Shown piece by piece: positions 1-13,420 of a stretch of 64,000 bases of DNA. The translations under genes were made by a program, and so were the position numbers. This DNA comes from Tenacibaculum sp. 190524A02b (GTDB lineage: Bacteria > Bacteroidota > Bacteroidia > Flavobacteriales > Flavobacteriaceae), in contig NZ_OZ038525.1 in assembly GCF_964036645.1 (NCBI RefSeq), forward strand, positions 1,882,501-1,946,500, given 5' to 3'. Each line of letters begins with the position of its first letter. Within the stretch, counting starts at the first letter, position 1. Below the pieces are notes generated by a model, which was given only the letters and a program-made list of their open reading frames with translations, was not told the origin of the DNA and made no database searches.

Positions 1-1612
<1,612 letters not shown>

Positions 1613-1839
1613 ACTTTTTGCTATAGCATATTAAATACTATAACGAGCTCTTTATAATTCTTTATATTTTTATAAAAATATTTCGTTAGATACTATCTAA
1701 CGCTCTATCTTGATTCTTTACGATATCATTTTACCAATATGTCAATGAACTTGTTTAATGTATCAATGTCTTAATTCATCAATGTTTCAATTCTATAATT
1801 GTTACACTTACTAATTTGATTAATTGTTACATTTATCTG

Positions 1840-1914
<75 letters not shown>

Positions 1915-2027
1915 TTGTTTCTAGTTATGAGGTTTTAGTGTTGAGTTATGAGTTTATCAAAATGCTCAACATAACCCGCTTCTAGAATTTCCTTTTGAAA
2001 CTAAGCTCTTTTTTATTTTTACTATAG

Positions 2028-2101
2028 TAGTCTTGGGCAGGCTCGAACTGCCGACCTCTACATTATCAGTGTAGCGCTCTAACCAGCTGAGCTACAAGAC
2101 T
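2028..2101 (-). tRNA. tRNA-Ile (anticodon GAU)
   Basis: Cloverleaf on the minus strand in the 16S-23S spacer. The acceptor stem is AGUCUUG paired with CAAGACU, with discriminator A. The anticodon stem CUACA/UGUAG holds the loop CUGAUAA, giving anticodon GAU. CCA is not encoded. It is transcribed before tRNA-Ala within the rRNA operon. Confidence 0.97.
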
Positions 2102-2263
2102 GTTTTTTTTCAGTAATGAGCTATTAGTTCTGAGTATTGAGTTTTCCCCCTCAATACTAACACCTAAATACTCTATACTAATCTTAGATCTTAGTCTCTT
2201 GTTTTAAAATTAACAGCTAAAGAGTAAAATATACCTTCTTTGTAACTTCACATCTTTTCTCTA

Positions 2264-3785
<1,522 letters not shown>

Positions 3786-4045
3786 ATCTTTAATATTATC
3801 CAATGTAAAAGTTTCAAAAGAATTTTTTAAAATTATTTAATCACTTAAATAATCTGTGGTAATTCTACTCTTAAATTACGCTGTCAATTTCAATATTTTC
3901 AATGAACTTTGTTAATCTTAATATTTGACATATCTCAATCAAAATCTCAATTAACTTCTTGTAGAAACACTAGAATCGAACTAGTTGATTTTTCTTCAAA
4001 ATCTTTCCAAAATTTCTTAGATCGTGTTGCCTCCAAAAGCGGATG

Positions 4046-4076
4046 CAAAACTAATAACTTTTTTTAACTCCAACAA
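4046..4076 (-). promoter_or_regulatory. rRNA promoter, proximal copy
   Basis: TAGTTTTG (4046-4053) on the minus strand is preceded by two overlapping candidate TTG boxes, at 4071-4073 (17-bp spacer) and 4074-4076 (20-bp spacer). It is followed by GCATCCGC, close to the start region of the distal copy. Confidence 0.64.
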
Positions 4077-4149
4077 AACTTTTTTGAAGTTTTTTTTCAT
4101 TCGCTATAAAACACAATATTTTAATGAACGTCCCTTTAAATTCGGACTG

Positions 4150-4181
4150 CAAAGATACTGAGATTAATTTCAATTAAACAA
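4150..4181 (-). promoter_or_regulatory. rRNA promoter, middle copy
   Basis: TTG (4179-4181) and TATCTTTG (4150-4157) on the minus strand are separated by 21 bp. The segment just after the -7 element (GCAGTCC) resembles those after the other two copies. Confidence 0.66.
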
Positions 4182-4283
4182 ATAAAATTTAAACTATTTT
4201 TTAATCTTTTCTTAACTCTATATCTTACCAAATCTTCAATGAACTTACTAACTTTGTAAACTACATTTCTCCGTTAGCGGCTG

Positions 4284-4313
4284 CAAATATACAACCCTTT
4301 TTAATCCCCACAA
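4284..4313 (-). promoter_or_regulatory. rRNA promoter, distal copy
   Basis: On the minus strand TTG (4311-4313) is followed after 19 bp by TATATTTG (4284-4291), an exact match to the Bacteroidota pattern TTG-N(17-23)-TAnnTTTG. The start would lie near 4280, where the transcript begins within a GCAGCCGC-like stretch also seen after the proximal copy. Assignment is by sequence match and position only. Confidence 0.72.
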
Positions 4314-4423
4314 GCCTTTTATCAATCTTTTTTATTTAAAACCCAAACACCAAAACTCAAAAACCTATTTAACAATAGGTTAAACACTATTTTTTTTCTA
4401 GGAAATTATTTTACAGTGTAAAC

Positions 4424-4453
4424 TAAATAAAAAAACAAGCCCAAAAGAGCTTG
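4424..4453 (-). terminator. Terminator of ettA
   Basis: On the minus strand the stem CAAGC/GCTTG (4449-4453 with 4436-4440) is followed by a run of T that continues to about 4424. It begins 36 bp after the ettA stop codon and separates ettA from the upstream rRNA promoters, which fire in the same direction. Confidence 0.7.
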
Positions 4454-4488
4454 CTTTACAATATCATTATGTATGGATTTATTCTATA

Positions 4489-6180
4489 CTATCTAATTAG
4501 TTTTTTGTACTTAATTCTTTTAGGCATAACGTCACCCCCTAATCGTTTTTTCTTATTTTCTTCGTATTCCGAGAAAGATCCTTCAAAGAAATAAACCTGA
4601 CTATCTCCTTCAAAAGCTAAAATATGGGTACATATCCTATCTAAAAACCATCTATCATGTGATATTACTACCGCACAACCTGCAAAATTTTCTAAACCTT
4701 CTTCTAATGCACGTAATGTATTTACATCTAAATCATTTGTTGGCTCGTCTAATAGTAGCACGTTACCTTCTTCTTTTAAGGTCATTGCTAAATGTAATCT
4801 GTTTCGTTCTCCTCCAGATAAAGTTGATACTTTTTTATTCTGCTCATTACCTGAAAAATTGAAACGACTAAGGTACGCTCTTGAATTAACTTGCTTCCCT
4901 CCCATCATTACTAAGTCTTGACCTTCAGAAAAATTTTCCCATATCGATTTATTAGGATCAATATTAGCATGTGATTGATCAACGTAGGCTATTTTAGCTG
5001 TTTCTCCTACAGAAAAAGTACCTCCATCTGGATTTTCTTCTCCCATTATCATTCTAAAAATTGTAGTTTTCCCTGCTCCATTAGGTCCAATAATACCTAC
5101 AATTCCTGCTTGAGGAAGATTAAACTCTAAATTTTCATATAACAACTTCTCTCCATAAGCCTTTGAAACTCCAGTAGCTTCAATAACATTAGTTCCAAGT
5201 CGTGGTCCATTAGGAATAAATATCTCTAATTTTTCTTCAGCTTGTTTTTGATCTTGATTTAATAGTTTATCGTAATTTTTTAAACGAGCCTTTTGTTTGG
5301 TTTGGCGTCCTTTAGCTCCTTGTCTTACCCATTCTAGCTCTCGTTCTAATGTTTTTTGGCGTTTACTAGCTGTTTTACTTTCCTGTGCTAAACGTTTCGA
5401 CTTTTGATCTAACCAAGACGAATAATTCCCTTTCCATGGTATTCCTTCTCCTCTATCCAACTCTAAAATCCACCCAGCTACATTATCTAAAAAGTATCTA
5501 TCATGCGTAACTGCAATTACAGTTCCTTTATATTGTGCTAAATGATGTTCTAACCAATGAACAGATTCTGCATCTAAATGGTTTGTAGGCTCATCTAGTA
5601 ATAAAATTTCAGGTTCTTGTAATAATAAACGACACAAAGCTACTCTTCTTCTTTCTCCCCCAGAAAGAACTCCTATTTTCTTATCAGGATCAGGTGTTCT
5701 TAACGCATCCATTGCTATTTCTAGCTTTGTATCTAACTCCCAAGCGTTAGATGCATCAATTTTATCTTGTAGTTCTGCTTGTCTATCCATTAGCTTCTGC
5801 ATTTTATCTGCATCAGAATAAACTTCTTCCAAGCCAAACATGTCATTTATTTTATTATATTCATCCAAAACAGCAACAACATCTGCAACTCCTTCTTTTA
5901 CTATTTCTAGTACTGTTTTTTCTTCATCTAATTGTGGTTCTTGTTCTAGATAACCTACTTTATAACCTGGGGAAAACACAACATCTCCATGATAGTTCTT
6001 TTCTACTCCGGCTATTATTTTTAATAATGTTGATTTACCAGAACCGTTTAAACCTAAGATTCCTATTTTTGCTCCATAAAAGAAACTTAAATAAATATCT
6101 TTTAGAACTTGCTTCCCTGTACTTTGATAGGTTTTAGAAACCTTATTCATAGAGAAGATTATTTTTTTATCGTCACTCAT
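4489..6180 (-). CDS. ettA: ABC-F translation factor EttA
   Basis: Energy-dependent translational throttle protein of the ABC-F family, a soluble ATPase that binds the ribosomal E site and gates entry into elongation according to ATP/ADP. The 563 residues hold two nucleotide-binding domains and no membrane segment. Domain 1 has Walker A GLNGSGKST (about 43-51), signature LSGGE (172-176) and Walker B LLLDEPTNHLD (193-203). A charged P-site tRNA-interacting linker spans about 255-315. Domain 2 has GPNGAGKTT (365-373), LSGGE (454-458) and LLLDEPTNDLD (475-485). Length matches E. coli EttA (555). It ends its transcription unit, 25 bp after a small membrane-protein gene, and is followed by a hairpin terminator. 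The short lysine-rich C-terminal extension is unremarkable. Other ABC-F types (Uup, YheS) are less likely given the linker and the close match to EttA along its length. Confidence 0.95.
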   Translation of the reverse strand: MSDDKKIIFSMNKVSKTYQSTGKQVLKDIYLSFFYGAKIGILGLNGSGKSTLLKIIAGVEKNYHGDVVFSPGYKVGYLEQEPQLDEEKTVLEIVKEGVADVVAVLDEYNKINDMFGLEEVYSDADKMQKLMDRQAELQDKIDASNAWELDTKLEIAMDALRTPDPDKKIGVLSGGERRRVALCRLLLQEPEILLLDEPTNHLDAESVHWLEHHLAQYKGTVIAVTHDRYFLDNVAGWILELDRGEGIPWKGNYSSWLDQKSKRLAQESKTASKRQKTLERELEWVRQGAKGRQTKQKARLKNYDKLLNQDQKQAEEKLEIFIPNGPRLGTNVIEATGVSKAYGEKLLYENLEFNLPQAGIVGIIGPNGAGKTTIFRMIMGEENPDGGTFSVGETAKIAYVDQSHANIDPNKSIWENFSEGQDLVMMGGKQVNSRAYLSRFNFSGNEQNKKVSTLSGGERNRLHLAMTLKEEGNVLLLDEPTNDLDVNTLRALEEGLENFAGCAVVISHDRWFLDRICTHILAFEGDSQVYFFEGSFSEYEENKKKRLGGDVMPKRIKYKKLIR

Positions 6181-6205
6181 TTTTTAGTCTTTATTGTAAT
6201 TCTTT

Positions 6206-6388
6206 TTATACTCTACCTTTTAACGCATTAAATACCCAAGCGTTGGCAAAAAAGCCTAAACCAACGGCTCCAAAACCATAACCTGCTATTTCATCATATT
6301 TGAATACCGCTAAAGCTACTAATAAAACCCCCATTAACACCATTATTAAAGTAGCCCATCCAAGAACTGTATTTTTATTCATTGCCAT
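6206..6388 (-). CDS. Small two-helix membrane protein (CAL67264-type)
   Basis: A 60-residue protein with two hydrophobic helices, about 8-28 and 34-54, joined by a short charged turn (KYDE). It resembles the small family that annotators call CAL67264 family membrane protein in Flavobacteriaceae; this is from memory and was not searched. No function is known. ATG codons at 6388 and 6382 are both possible starts; the upstream one is taken because the promoter lies about 30 bp before it. It lies directly upstream of ettA on the same strand and is probably co-transcribed with it. Confidence 0.8.
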   Translation of the reverse strand: MAMNKNTVLGWATLIMVLMGVLLVALAVFKYDEIAGYGFGAVGLGFFANAWVFNALKGRV

Positions 6389-6415
6389 ACTATTATATCT
6401 TTATAAGTACAGCCA

Positions 6416-6444
6416 CAAATATCGGTATTTTTTTAGGTTTTCAA
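6416..6444 (-). promoter_or_regulatory. Promoter of the small membrane protein-ettA unit
   Basis: Minus strand: TTG (6442-6444), an 18-bp spacer, then GATATTTG (6416-6423), one mismatch from TAnnTTTG. A transcript starting near 6412 would have a leader of about 24 bases. Confidence 0.5.
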
Positions 6445-6460
6445 TTAATTATATATCCAT

Positions 6461-6497
6461 AAAAAAAGAACTCTAATAGTTTTAGAGTTCTTTTTTT
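6461..6497 (-). terminator. Bidirectional-type terminator after fadH
   Basis: AAAGAACTCTAA pairs with TTTAGAGTTCTTT (loop TAGT), with A and T tracts on either side, 20 bp after the fadH stop. It would stop transcripts on the minus strand before the next promoter. Confidence 0.85.
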
Positions 6498-6515
6498 ATA
6501 TTTATTTTTTATTTA

Positions 6516-8600
<2,085 letters not shown>

Positions 8601-8611
8601 TTAAGTATAAA

Positions 8612-8648
8612 ATAAAAAAAAGGAGGTACTTTCAATAAAGTGCCTCCT
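8612..8648 (-). terminator. Terminator after the PAP2 gene
   Basis: AGGAGGCACTTT pairs with AAAGTACCTCCT (one wobble pair, loop of 4) on the minus strand and is followed by eight or more T. It lies 28 bp after the stop of the PAP2 gene. Confidence 0.85.
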
Positions 8649-8675
8649 AATATTTTTAATTATTATATTGATTAT

Positions 8676-9251
8676 TTATGTATAAACTTCTTTAAAAACA
8701 GCCTTGTATAGTTCTTTGTATAAAAAATAAAAAATAAAACCAATAAGAATTCCTGATATATATCCTGTTAATACATCTGATGGATAGTGTACTCCTAAAT
8801 AGATTCTACTATATCCAAAAAGTATTGGAAAAACAGTTAACAATAATATGTATTTAGAACTCCTATAAAAAATTAATATTATAAAAACACTAAATGTTGT
8901 TGACAATGACGCATGTCCTGACCAAAAACTATATCCACCAGGCTTATAAGAAAACTGCCTTAAATAACCTCTTAATTCTTCGGTATTACATGGCCTTAGT
9001 CTTTCTGTTGTATTTTTCATGAAATTTGTTAACTGATCTGAAAAAGCAACTAACACAACTATAAAAAGTAAAGTAAATATCCCTTTTTTTAATCCTAACT
9101 TTTTAAACACAAAAAACAAAACTGTTGCAAAAAGTGGTATCCAAGTAAATTGATTGGTTATTGTTAACCAGAAATAATCAAAGGACTCACTTCCTAAATT
9201 ATTTAACGCTATTAATAGCTCTCTATCTTTTTGTAAAACGTTTTCTAGCAA
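8676..9251 (-). CDS. PAP2-family membrane phosphatase
   Basis: A membrane phosphatase of the type 2 phosphatidic acid phosphatase family, which removes phosphate from lipid phosphates such as undecaprenyl pyrophosphate or phosphatidylglycerol phosphate. Its own substrate cannot be told from sequence. The 191 residues contain about five to six hydrophobic helices and all three family motifs: K79-x6-R86-P87, S111-G112-H113, and S148-R149-x5-H155-x3-D159. The start is a TTG at 9251: an in-frame TAG lies four codons upstream and no ATG precedes the conserved N-terminus, so TTG fits best. One base separates it from the stop of the upstream cyclophilin-FKBP gene, so the two are probably translationally coupled. 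Confidence 0.88.
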   Translation of the reverse strand: MLENVLQKDRELLIALNNLGSESFDYFWLTITNQFTWIPLFATVLFFVFKKLGLKKGIFTLLFIVVLVAFSDQLTNFMKNTTERLRPCNTEELRGYLRQFSYKPGGYSFWSGHASLSTTFSVFIILIFYRSSKYILLLTVFPILFGYSRIYLGVHYPSDVLTGYISGILIGFIFYFLYKELYKAVFKEVYT

Positions 9252-9252
9252 T

Positions 9253-10296
9253 TTATTTCCCTACTTTTAAAACTTCAACTTCAAAAACTAAATCTGCTTT
9301 TGGTGGTATAGGCCCTAAACCTTTATCTCCATATCCTAAATAATGGGGTATAAAAAATCTTGATTTATCACCTTCTCTCATTGTTTTTACTCCTTCTTTC
9401 CAACCTGCTATTAATCCCATTTTGTCAATTGTAAAAACAAAAGGCTGTCCTTTATCAATACTTGAATCTATCTTTTTACCATCAGTTAGGTATAATGTAT
9501 AATGTACAGTTGTAGGAATTGCTGAATTCACTTTTTTACCTTTTCCTTCTTTTAAACGTAGTATTTTTAATTTGGAAGCTGTAGTAACAGCCTTATCAAT
9601 ACCTTTTTCTTTCAAAAACTGTTGTTTTCTTTCTTCAATTTTTCTTTTACGCTCTTCTTCTCTTTTAACTTCATTAGCTAACTCCTTTTCAAAAACACTA
9701 GGAGCATTAAAATCTTTTGCATCCTTACCTACTCTAATAATTTCTACCTTATTAATAAAATCATTTTGTTGGATGGTATCTACCACTTTTTGCCCAATTT
9801 TTACTTGACCAAAAACAGAATGTCTTCCATCTAACCACGGAGTTGCTTTATGTGTTATAAAAAACTGACTAGAATTTGTATTCTTTCCTGAATTTGCCAT
9901 TGACAATACTCCGGATTTATCATGTTTATATATCAACTTTCCTTCTTCATTCATTGGAAACTCATCTCCAAATTTATAGCCTGCATTCCCTCGACCAGTA
10001 CCAGTTATGTCGCCTCCTTGTATCATAAAATCTTTAATAACTCTATGAAATTTTGTTCCATCAAAATAAGGCTTTCCTTTTAATGAGTCTGTCATTTTAG
10101 GATTGCTTCCTTCTACCAAAGAAACAAAATTCGCTACTGTCATTGGAACTTCTTTCTCATGCAGTTTAACCAAAATATCTCCTCTGTTTGTTTGAATATC
10201 TGCATACAAACCATTATCTAAGTTGGGGTATTTTGCAGCTTTACAAGCTGAAAATGTTATTGCTACTAATACAATTAATATTTTTATTACTCTCAT
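9253..10296 (-). CDS. Cyclophilin-FKBP fusion peptidyl-prolyl isomerase, lipoprotein
   Basis: A double prolyl isomerase predicted to act in the periplasm, anchored as a lipoprotein (lipobox FSAC, Cys18). Residues 31-195 form a cyclophilin domain with FHRVIKDFMIQGGD (83-96), SQFFIT (143-148) and the active-site tryptophan in PWLDGRHSVFG. A charged helical linker follows at about 203-232. Residues 240-347 form an FKBP domain ending in the usual hydrophobic strand VFEVEVLKV. Fusions of this order occur in Flavobacteriaceae. It is the third prolyl isomerase gene in a row on this strand, after gldI and an FkpA-like gene. A hairpin lies between it and the preceding gene, so part of its transcription may be separate. 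Confidence 0.92.
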   Translation of the reverse strand: MRVIKILIVLVAITFSACKAAKYPNLDNGLYADIQTNRGDILVKLHEKEVPMTVANFVSLVEGSNPKMTDSLKGKPYFDGTKFHRVIKDFMIQGGDITGTGRGNAGYKFGDEFPMNEEGKLIYKHDKSGVLSMANSGKNTNSSQFFITHKATPWLDGRHSVFGQVKIGQKVVDTIQQNDFINKVEIIRVGKDAKDFNAPSVFEKELANEVKREEERKRKIEERKQQFLKEKGIDKAVTTASKLKILRLKEGKGKKVNSAIPTTVHYTLYLTDGKKIDSSIDKGQPFVFTIDKMGLIAGWKEGVKTMREGDKSRFFIPHYLGYGDKGLGPIPPKADLVFEVEVLKVGK

Positions 10297-10317
10297 TTTA
10301 GTTTGTCTTAAAAAATG

Positions 10318-10346
10318 AAAGGCACCAATTTCTAAATTGATGCCTT
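10318..10346 (-). terminator. Hairpin between the two FKBP-domain genes
   Basis: On the minus strand AAGGCATCAATTT pairs with AATTGGTGCCTT, with one mismatch, followed by TCATTTTTT. It sits 17 bp after one stop and 21 bp before the next start, and may terminate part of the transcription from the nrnA-gldI-FKBP unit. Confidence 0.65.
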
Positions 10347-10363
10347 ATACTTGTTTTTATTTT

Positions 10364-11131
10364 TTAATGACCATGCCCGTCACCCTTAGAGTGACCGTGT
10401 CCTAACACAATTTCTAATAACTCTACTTCAAAAACTAAAGCAGAGAATGGCTTAATTTTACCACCTGGTCTAGGTGTTGCTCCATATGCTAATTCTTGTG
10501 GTATAAAGAACTTATATTTTGCTCCTGGCTTCATTAATTGTAATCCTTCAGTCCACCCTTTGATTACTTGACCTACACCAAACTCCATTGGTTGTTTTCT
10601 ATCAACAGAACTATCAAATACAGTTCCATCAATTAATGTTCCATGGTAATGAACTTTAACTCTTTCATCAGCTTTAGGACTTTCTCCATTACCTTCTTTT
10701 AGAACAACATACTGTAAACCACTTGCTGTAGTTTTTACTCCTTCTTTACCTTTATTATCTGCTAAAAACTTTTCGTTTTCTTTCTTATAATCTCCAAATT
10801 CTTCTTCAGCTTTTTTAACTTGCTCTTCTTGCATTTTTTTCATTCTTTCTTCCTGCTTTTTTTGAAAGAACTTACGTAAGATATTATTTACATCTTTACT
10901 CTCTACTAGTAAATTAGTAGAATCCATTCCATTTTTGAATCCTTGTACAAATAAATTTTGATCCATTTCTTCAAAGTTCATCTTAATTTTATTTGCCATA
11001 TCTAAACCTATAGCATAACTCACAGAATCAATTTCTGAAGTTAATGAACTTTTTGTTTTAAATTGTTCTTGTTTACAAGCTACAATTGACAATCCTACCG
11101 CAGTTATCGCTAAAATCCTGGTTAATTTCAT
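10364..11131 (-). CDS. FkpA/Mip-like FKBP prolyl isomerase, lipoprotein
   Basis: A 255-residue FKBP-type prolyl isomerase. The signal peptide ends in a lipobox with Cys19 (SIVAC). Residues 25-130 form the helical dimerisation region typical of FkpA and Mip, with a lysine- and glutamate-rich helix. Residues 135-243 form the FKBP domain (SGLQYVVLKEGNG, then GTVFDSSVDR, GWTEGLQLMKPG and YG). The last ten residues are a Gly/His tail with four histidines, which could bind metal ions; that is an inference. It lies 2 bp after gldI and is probably translated from the same message. Confidence 0.9.
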   Translation of the reverse strand: MKLTRILAITAVGLSIVACKQEQFKTKSSLTSEIDSVSYAIGLDMANKIKMNFEEMDQNLFVQGFKNGMDSTNLLVESKDVNNILRKFFQKKQEERMKKMQEEQVKKAEEEFGDYKKENEKFLADNKGKEGVKTTASGLQYVVLKEGNGESPKADERVKVHYHGTLIDGTVFDSSVDRKQPMEFGVGQVIKGWTEGLQLMKPGAKYKFFIPQELAYGATPRPGGKIKPFSALVFEVELLEIVLGHGHSKGDGHGH

Positions 11132-11133
11132 TT

Positions 11134-11667
11134 TTATTTATTTGTTTTAATGTCTATTAGTTTTACTGTACTTTGAATAGGTTGATGTATTCCTATTTTA
11201 TTACCATCACCTGTTACTCCATAAGCTCTATATGATGGAATGACAAATGTAATGGTTTCTCCTTTCTTCATCAACTTTATTCCATCTTGAAGCGCTGGTA
11301 TGAAATCTTGTTTATCAACCTTATAACTTCTTTGTCTGTTTTCATAAATTATATCTCCATTGAGACTACGCACATTATACTCTAACTGTACAATGTCATC
11401 TATTTTAGGCTTTGGGTTATTTAACGTATCCTTTGTGTTATAATAAAACCAAAAACCTTTAGTTGTTGATTGGTATTGATGTATAGTATCTTCTTTTATC
11501 CATTTTTCAATACGTTTCTTCTGCAAGTCGTTTAATTTTTTATTTTTCTTTATAACTTCTCTATAGAAGTTCTGCTTACCATGCTTTTTTGGTCGTCTAG
11601 CTAATGGTTCCTTACATCCGTAAAAAAAAGAAATTACTATTGCTAAAAAAACATATTTATACTTCAT
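11134..11667 (-). CDS. gldI: Gliding motility-associated prolyl isomerase GldI
   Basis: An FKBP-type lipoprotein required for gliding in Flavobacterium johnsoniae, where it is thought to help fold other gliding or secretion components. The 177 residues start with a lipoprotein signal (Cys18 in FFYGCKEP) and the CKEPLARRP block typical of GldI, followed by an FKBP domain from about residue 70 to the end. The gene overlaps the end of nrnA by 11 bp, the usual neighbourhood in gliding flavobacteria. It is one of three gld genes in the window (with gldF and gldG). Confidence 0.9.
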   Translation of the reverse strand: MKYKYVFLAIVISFFYGCKEPLARRPKKHGKQNFYREVIKKNKKLNDLQKKRIEKWIKEDTIHQYQSTTKGFWFYYNTKDTLNNPKPKIDDIVQLEYNVRSLNGDIIYENRQRSYKVDKQDFIPALQDGIKLMKKGETITFVIPSYRAYGVTGDGNKIGIHQPIQSTVKLIDIKTNK

Positions 11668-12685
11668 AAGATGTTTCTAATATTTCTTTATAATTTGGTA
11701 ATAACGTTATAAATTTATTTATAGTATCCTCCATACTTAACTCACTTTTACCTCCAGCTGCGTTATCGTGACCTCCTCCATTAAAATAATTACGAGCAAA
11801 CTGATTCACTGAAAATTTACCTTTAGAACGGAAAGATATTTTTATAATTCCTTGTTCTTCATCTTCTATAAAAATAACTCCAAAATTAATTCCTTTTAAG
11901 GAAAGTGCATAATTAACAATACCCTCAGTATCTCCTTTCTCATAATCATACTTTTTCTTTTCCTCTTCGGAAATAGTGATGTATGCTGTTTTATAATCTG
12001 GAAGAACCTTTAGATTTGTTAATGCTTGCCCTAACAGTTGCAATCTTGAATAAGTATTTGCATCATTAACATTACTATGAATTTTATCATTCTCAGCTCC
12101 TTTATCTATTAAATCTGCTATAATTCTATGTGTTGTACTTGTAGTTGCCCTAAATCTAAATGAACCAGTATCAGTCATTATTCCTGTATACAAACAAGTA
12201 GCTATATTTTTATCTATCATATCAACATCCTCCATCATTTCTATAAAATTATAGACCATTTGACAGGTTGATGACATTGAAGTATCTGAGTACATATATT
12301 TAAACTCATCAGGTTGCTGATGATGATCTATCAATGCAAAATCGTTTGTATATTTTTCTAAGGTATTTTGCATATCAGTTCCTACCCTATGCAACGCATT
12401 AAAATCTAATAGAAAAATAATCGTCGACCTTCTTAGAGCTTTAACGCATTGATTGTTCTGACGGTCAAAACGATAAACAGTTTCAGAACCAGGAATCCAA
12501 TGTAAAAAATCAGGATATTCATTTGGCACCAATACTTGTGCATGGTGTCCTTTTTTTTCTAAATAATGTTTTAATCCTAATGTAGAACCAATAGCATCTC
12601 CATCAGGGTTTCTATGTCCAATTATTACCACATTTTGAGGTTGTGATAAAAATTCTTTGAGTTCTTTAAACTGCTTTAAAATCAT
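11657..12685 (-). CDS. nrnA: DHH-family oligoribonuclease / pAp phosphatase NrnA
   Basis: A DHH/DHHA1 phosphoesterase of the NrnA type, which degrades short oligoribonucleotides and dephosphorylates 3'-phosphoadenosine 5'-phosphate. The 342 residues show the metal-binding GHRNPDGDAIGS block (23-34), FLLDFN (91-96), the DHH motif (120-122), TDTGSFRF (171-178) and the DHHA1 substrate-binding GGGHDNAAGG (303-312). It is probably the first gene of the nrnA-gldI-FKBP unit. It faces ndk across a shared intergenic region, where a near-consensus minus-strand -7 box TATCTTCG occurs at 12692-12699. Confidence 0.9.
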   Translation of the reverse strand: MILKQFKELKEFLSQPQNVVIIGHRNPDGDAIGSTLGLKHYLEKKGHHAQVLVPNEYPDFLHWIPGSETVYRFDRQNNQCVKALRRSTIIFLLDFNALHRVGTDMQNTLEKYTNDFALIDHHQQPDEFKYMYSDTSMSSTCQMVYNFIEMMEDVDMIDKNIATCLYTGIMTDTGSFRFRATTSTTHRIIADLIDKGAENDKIHSNVNDANTYSRLQLLGQALTNLKVLPDYKTAYITISEEEKKKYDYEKGDTEGIVNYALSLKGINFGVIFIEDEEQGIIKISFRSKGKFSVNQFARNYFNGGGHDNAAGGKSELSMEDTINKFITLLPNYKEILETSYEV

Positions 12686-12855
12686 AAGTGGCGAAGATAC
12701 AAATTAATGTTTTATTAATCTTTTGACCTTTTATTTTTGTTTACTTCTTTAAATCTTAATGGTAAATTGAATAAATTACCGCAAAGCAAAAAAACACACA
12801 AACACCACATAACAAACACATTACCCTTAAACAACAACATGATTTCAACCTTAAC

Positions 12856-12885
12856 TTGTTCATAACATTAAAAAACGTATTTTTG
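12856..12885 (+). promoter_or_regulatory. Promoter of ndk
   Basis: TTG (12856-12858), a 19-bp spacer and TATTTTTG (12878-12885) match the Bacteroidota consensus exactly. The start falls near 12890, giving a leader of about 30 bases to the ATG at 12919. It also shows that upstream in-frame start codons are not used. Confidence 0.75.
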
Positions 12886-12918
12886 CGCCGATTAAAAAAT
12901 AATAGAAGATTTAGTAAA

Positions 12919-13338
12919 ATGGCAACAAATAGAACTTTTACAATGATAAAACCAGATGCAGTTGAAAACGGACATACTGGTGCAATTTTAGAAAAAATTA
13001 ATGCTGCAGGTTTTAGAATTGTAGCAATGAAAAAAACTCAAATGACTAAGCGTGATGCTGAAACTTTTTATGCTATTCATAGCGAGCGTCCATTTTTTGG
13101 AGAATTAGTTGAGTTTATGACACGCGGACCAATTGTTGCTGCTATTTTAGAGAAGGACAATGCTGTTGAAGATTTTAGAACTTTAATTGGTGCTACAAAC
13201 CCTGCTGAAGCTGCTGAAGGAACTATCCGTAAACTATATGCTACTTCAATAGGTGAAAATGCAGTTCATGGTTCAGATTCTGACGAAAATGCCGCTATTG
13301 AAGGTGCTTTCCATTTTTCAGGAAGAGAAATGTTTTAA
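12919..13338 (+). CDS. ndk: Nucleoside diphosphate kinase
   Basis: Transfers the terminal phosphate of ATP to nucleoside diphosphates through a phosphohistidine. The 139 residues starting [15 protein letters not shown] match the family's usual length. Lys11 and the catalytic His117 in NAVHGSDS are present. The open frame extends 21 codons further upstream to a TTG, but that region overlaps the promoter, so ATG 12919 is taken as the start. It is a single gene followed by a strong terminator. Confidence 0.97.
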   Translation: MATNRTFTMIKPDAVENGHTGAILEKINAAGFRIVAMKKTQMTKRDAETFYAIHSERPFFGELVEFMTRGPIVAAILEKDNAVEDFRTLIGATNPAEAAEGTIRKLYATSIGENAVHGSDSDENAAIEGAFHFSGREMF

Positions 13339-13362
13339 GTAAAAACATTATATACATATGTA

Positions 13363-13392
13363 AAAACTCACCTTAAATAAGGTGAGTTTTTT
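13363..13392 (+). terminator. Terminator between ndk and the DUF721 gene
   Basis: A perfect 12-bp stem (AAAACTCACCTT with AAGGTGAGTTTT, loop AAAT) followed by T residues. The flanking A and T tracts make it usable from both sides of this convergent gene pair. Confidence 0.9.
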
Positions 13393-13420
13393 GTTTTATT
13401 ATATTATTATAAAGTTTAGG

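Larger units (their letters stand above)
3786..4423 (-). other. rRNA operon leader and promoter region, no gene
   Basis: This 640-bp AT-rich stretch lies between 16S and the terminator of ettA. It holds three promoter-like TAnnTTTG elements, listed separately, and a leader of about 260 to 500 bases depending on promoter. I see no credible coding frame in it. The leader proximal to 16S probably contains processing and antitermination signals, but I cannot point to a definite boxA. Confidence 0.7.

Noticed and set aside
4659..6137. Plus-strand frames within the ettA region
   Set aside because: They are antisense shadows of ettA with low-complexity Leu/His content and no homologous features.
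12856..12918. N-terminal extension of Ndk to an upstream TTG
   Set aside because: It overlaps the consensus promoter, and the conserved protein starts at ATG 12919. The same logic removed extensions of smpB, the transketolase subunit, ferredoxin, aquaporin and ceramidase.
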